The position numbers and the translations under genes were made by a program. This document shows, in pieces, positions 6,038 through 7,082 of a stretch of DNA of 7,082 nt. Origin of the DNA: Bacteroidota bacterium (lineage in GTDB: Bacteria > Bacteroidota > Bacteroidia > Flavobacteriales > Flavobacteriaceae); NCBI GenBank assembly GCA_024280815.1, contig JAJRPL010000213.1, positions 1-7,082 of the forward strand, read 5' to 3'. Position 1 is the first letter of the stretch. Each line of letters begins with the position of its first letter. A model generated the notes under the pieces. That model was not told the origin of the DNA, made no database searches, and saw only the letters and a program-made list of their open reading frames with translations.

Positions 6038-7082
6038 TTATGCTTTGTTCTTTTTAAATTGTGCTGCAGCATGATTTGCTGCTCTTGCCGTCAATGCCAT
6101 ATAAGTCAATGAAGGGTTTTGACAAGCAGATGAAGTCATGCATGCACCATCTGTTACATATACATTTGGCACGGTGTGCACTTGATTATTTTCATTTAAA
6201 ATGGAGGTTTTAGGGTCTCTACCCATACGAGCTGTTCCCATTTCATGAATTCCTATTCCAGGACCATGACGTTCGTCAAATGTTTGAATATCTGTAAATC
6301 CTGCTTTTTCTAGCATTTCTTTTGCTTGTTGAATCATGTCTTTTCGCATTTCGAGTTCATTCTCTTTCCATTCAGCATCAAAAGTTATGGTGGGCAAGCC
6401 CCAATCATCTAGTTTATCATAATTTAAAGTCATTTTATTATCATGATATGGTAAACATTCACCAAAACCACCTAAAACCATACTCCAGGTTCCAGGTTTT
6501 AATATGCCTTCTTTATATTTAGCTCCATAACCCATTTCAGCAATGTGTTCAGCAACGCCTCTTCTACCACCACCACCTTGATAGCCATAACCTCTTAGAA
6601 ACTTTTTCTTGGTTTCTTTTTTATCCATGTTTCTAAATCTAGGCACATAAATTCCGTTTGGCCTTCGTCCTTTATAATATTTATCTTCATAACCATCAAT
6701 TTTTCCACGTGCACCAGCACCCAAGTGATGATCCATAATATTATGTCCCAACTCACCAGAATCATTTCCTAATCCGTTAGGAAAACGCTTAGATTTAGAT
6801 TGCATTAAAATAGAGGTTGATGCAATTGTAGATGCACAAGAGAAAATAATAGCTGCATTAAAAATCAGTTCTTCTTTTGTTTCAGTATCAATTACTTTTA
6901 CGCCAGTTGCTAGCTTCAATGTATCATCATAAATAATTTGACTTACTATTGAATTTGGTCTTAGCGTCATATTACCTGTCCGTTCTGCAGCAGGCAATGT
7001 AGAAGCTAAACTACTAAAATAGGCTCCGTAAGGACAGCCTCTCATGCACCTATTTCTAAAATTGCATTTACTTCTGCCTTCA
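6038..7082 (-). CDS. GMC-family FAD-dependent oxidoreductase, C-terminal part; 5' end beyond the right edge
   Basis: The visible 347 residues are the C-terminal two thirds of a glucose-methanol-choline family flavoenzyme; the FAD-binding GxGxxG N-terminus is outside the window. The fragment opens with C-X5-C-X3-C (Cys6, 12 and 16 of the fragment) followed by PYGAYFSSLASTLPAAERTG. Reading continues to the window edge, so the ATG at 7045 is internal, not a start. The C-terminal signature is complete: GIGIHEMGTARMGRDP (His279 of the fragment), NVYVTDGACMTSSACQNPSL (Asn322) and YMALTARAA, giving the His/Asn catalytic pair that abstracts hydride from a sugar hydroxyl. This subfamily includes the catalytic subunits of glucoside 3-dehydrogenase and FAD glucose dehydrogenase, where similar cysteines hold a 3Fe-4S cluster. 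The small subunit gene follows after four bases. The substrate is probably a sugar or glycoside; the C3 position is inferred from context. Confidence 0.93.
   Translation of the reverse strand, partial: EGRSKCNFRNRCMRGCPYGAYFSSLASTLPAAERTGNMTLRPNSIVSQIIYDDTLKLATGVKVIDTETKEELIFNAAIIFSCASTIASTSILMQSKSKRFPNGLGNDSGELGHNIMDHHLGAGARGKIDGYEDKYYKGRRPNGIYVPRFRNMDKKETKKKFLRGYGYQGGGGRRGVAEHIAEMGYGAKYKEGILKPGTWSMVLGGFGECLPYHDNKMTLNYDKLDDWGLPTITFDAEWKENELEMRKDMIQQAKEMLEKAGFTDIQTFDERHGPGIGIHEMGTARMGRDPKTSILNENNQVHTVPNVYVTDGACMTSSACQNPSLTYMALTARAANHAAAQFKKNKA

Noticed and set aside
6034..6072. Upstream extension of the subunit-3-like protein to the ATG at 6072
   Set aside because: It overlaps the end of the GMC gene and would bury the twin-arginine signal behind 13 hydrophilic residues; the ATG at 6033 fits better.
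6322..6522. Plus-strand open frame of 66 codons
   Set aside because: It is antisense to the conserved GMC C-terminal domain.

Overview
The window looks like chromosomal DNA from a marine or soil member of the Flavobacteriaceae (Bacteroidota). The evidence is high A+T content, no strong Shine-Dalgarno sequences before starts, a Bacteroidota-type -7 promoter element (TAnnTTTG) before pckA, Flavobacteria-like protein families, and two short intergenic repeats resembling ones common in this family. No rRNA, tRNA, CRISPR array, transposase or phage gene was seen, and no stretch over 300 bases lacks a gene.

Left part (1-2349), central metabolism. The 5' end of pckA (ATP-type PEP carboxykinase) runs off the left edge on the minus strand. 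Its upstream region carries a -7 element and a 16-bp near-palindrome that reads, on the minus strand, like the E. coli PurR consensus operator, so a LacI-family regulator probably controls this gluconeogenic gene. A small DUF423 membrane protein lies upstream in the same direction. Divergent from it is a two-gene plus-strand unit, a DUF2007 protein and a saccharopine dehydrogenase family enzyme, joined by an ATGA overlap.

Middle (2392-3039). A minus-strand gene encodes a single-pass membrane protein with a basic N-terminus, a charged linker and a TPR-like C-terminus. Its function is not known.

Right part (3089-7082), the most interesting region. Four minus-strand genes form a probable envelope carbohydrate-oxidation locus. 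In transcription order they are: a GMC-family FAD oxidoreductase (5' end cut by the window) with a Cys cluster; a gluconate 2-dehydrogenase subunit-3-like protein with twin-arginine and lipobox features; a ThuA-domain lipoprotein; and a Tat-secreted Gfo/Idh/MocA oxidoreductase. The first two match the catalytic and small subunits of glucoside 3-dehydrogenases. ThuA and Gfo/Idh/MocA proteins are linked to 3-keto-sugar metabolism elsewhere. My inference is that the locus makes and then processes 3-keto-glycosides in the periplasm, with further partners (cytochrome c, DUF1080 hydrolase, sugar isomerase/epimerase, transporter) possibly beyond the right edge. The ThuA gene is bracketed by two different repeat-like elements, one abutting a perfect 18-bp palindrome.
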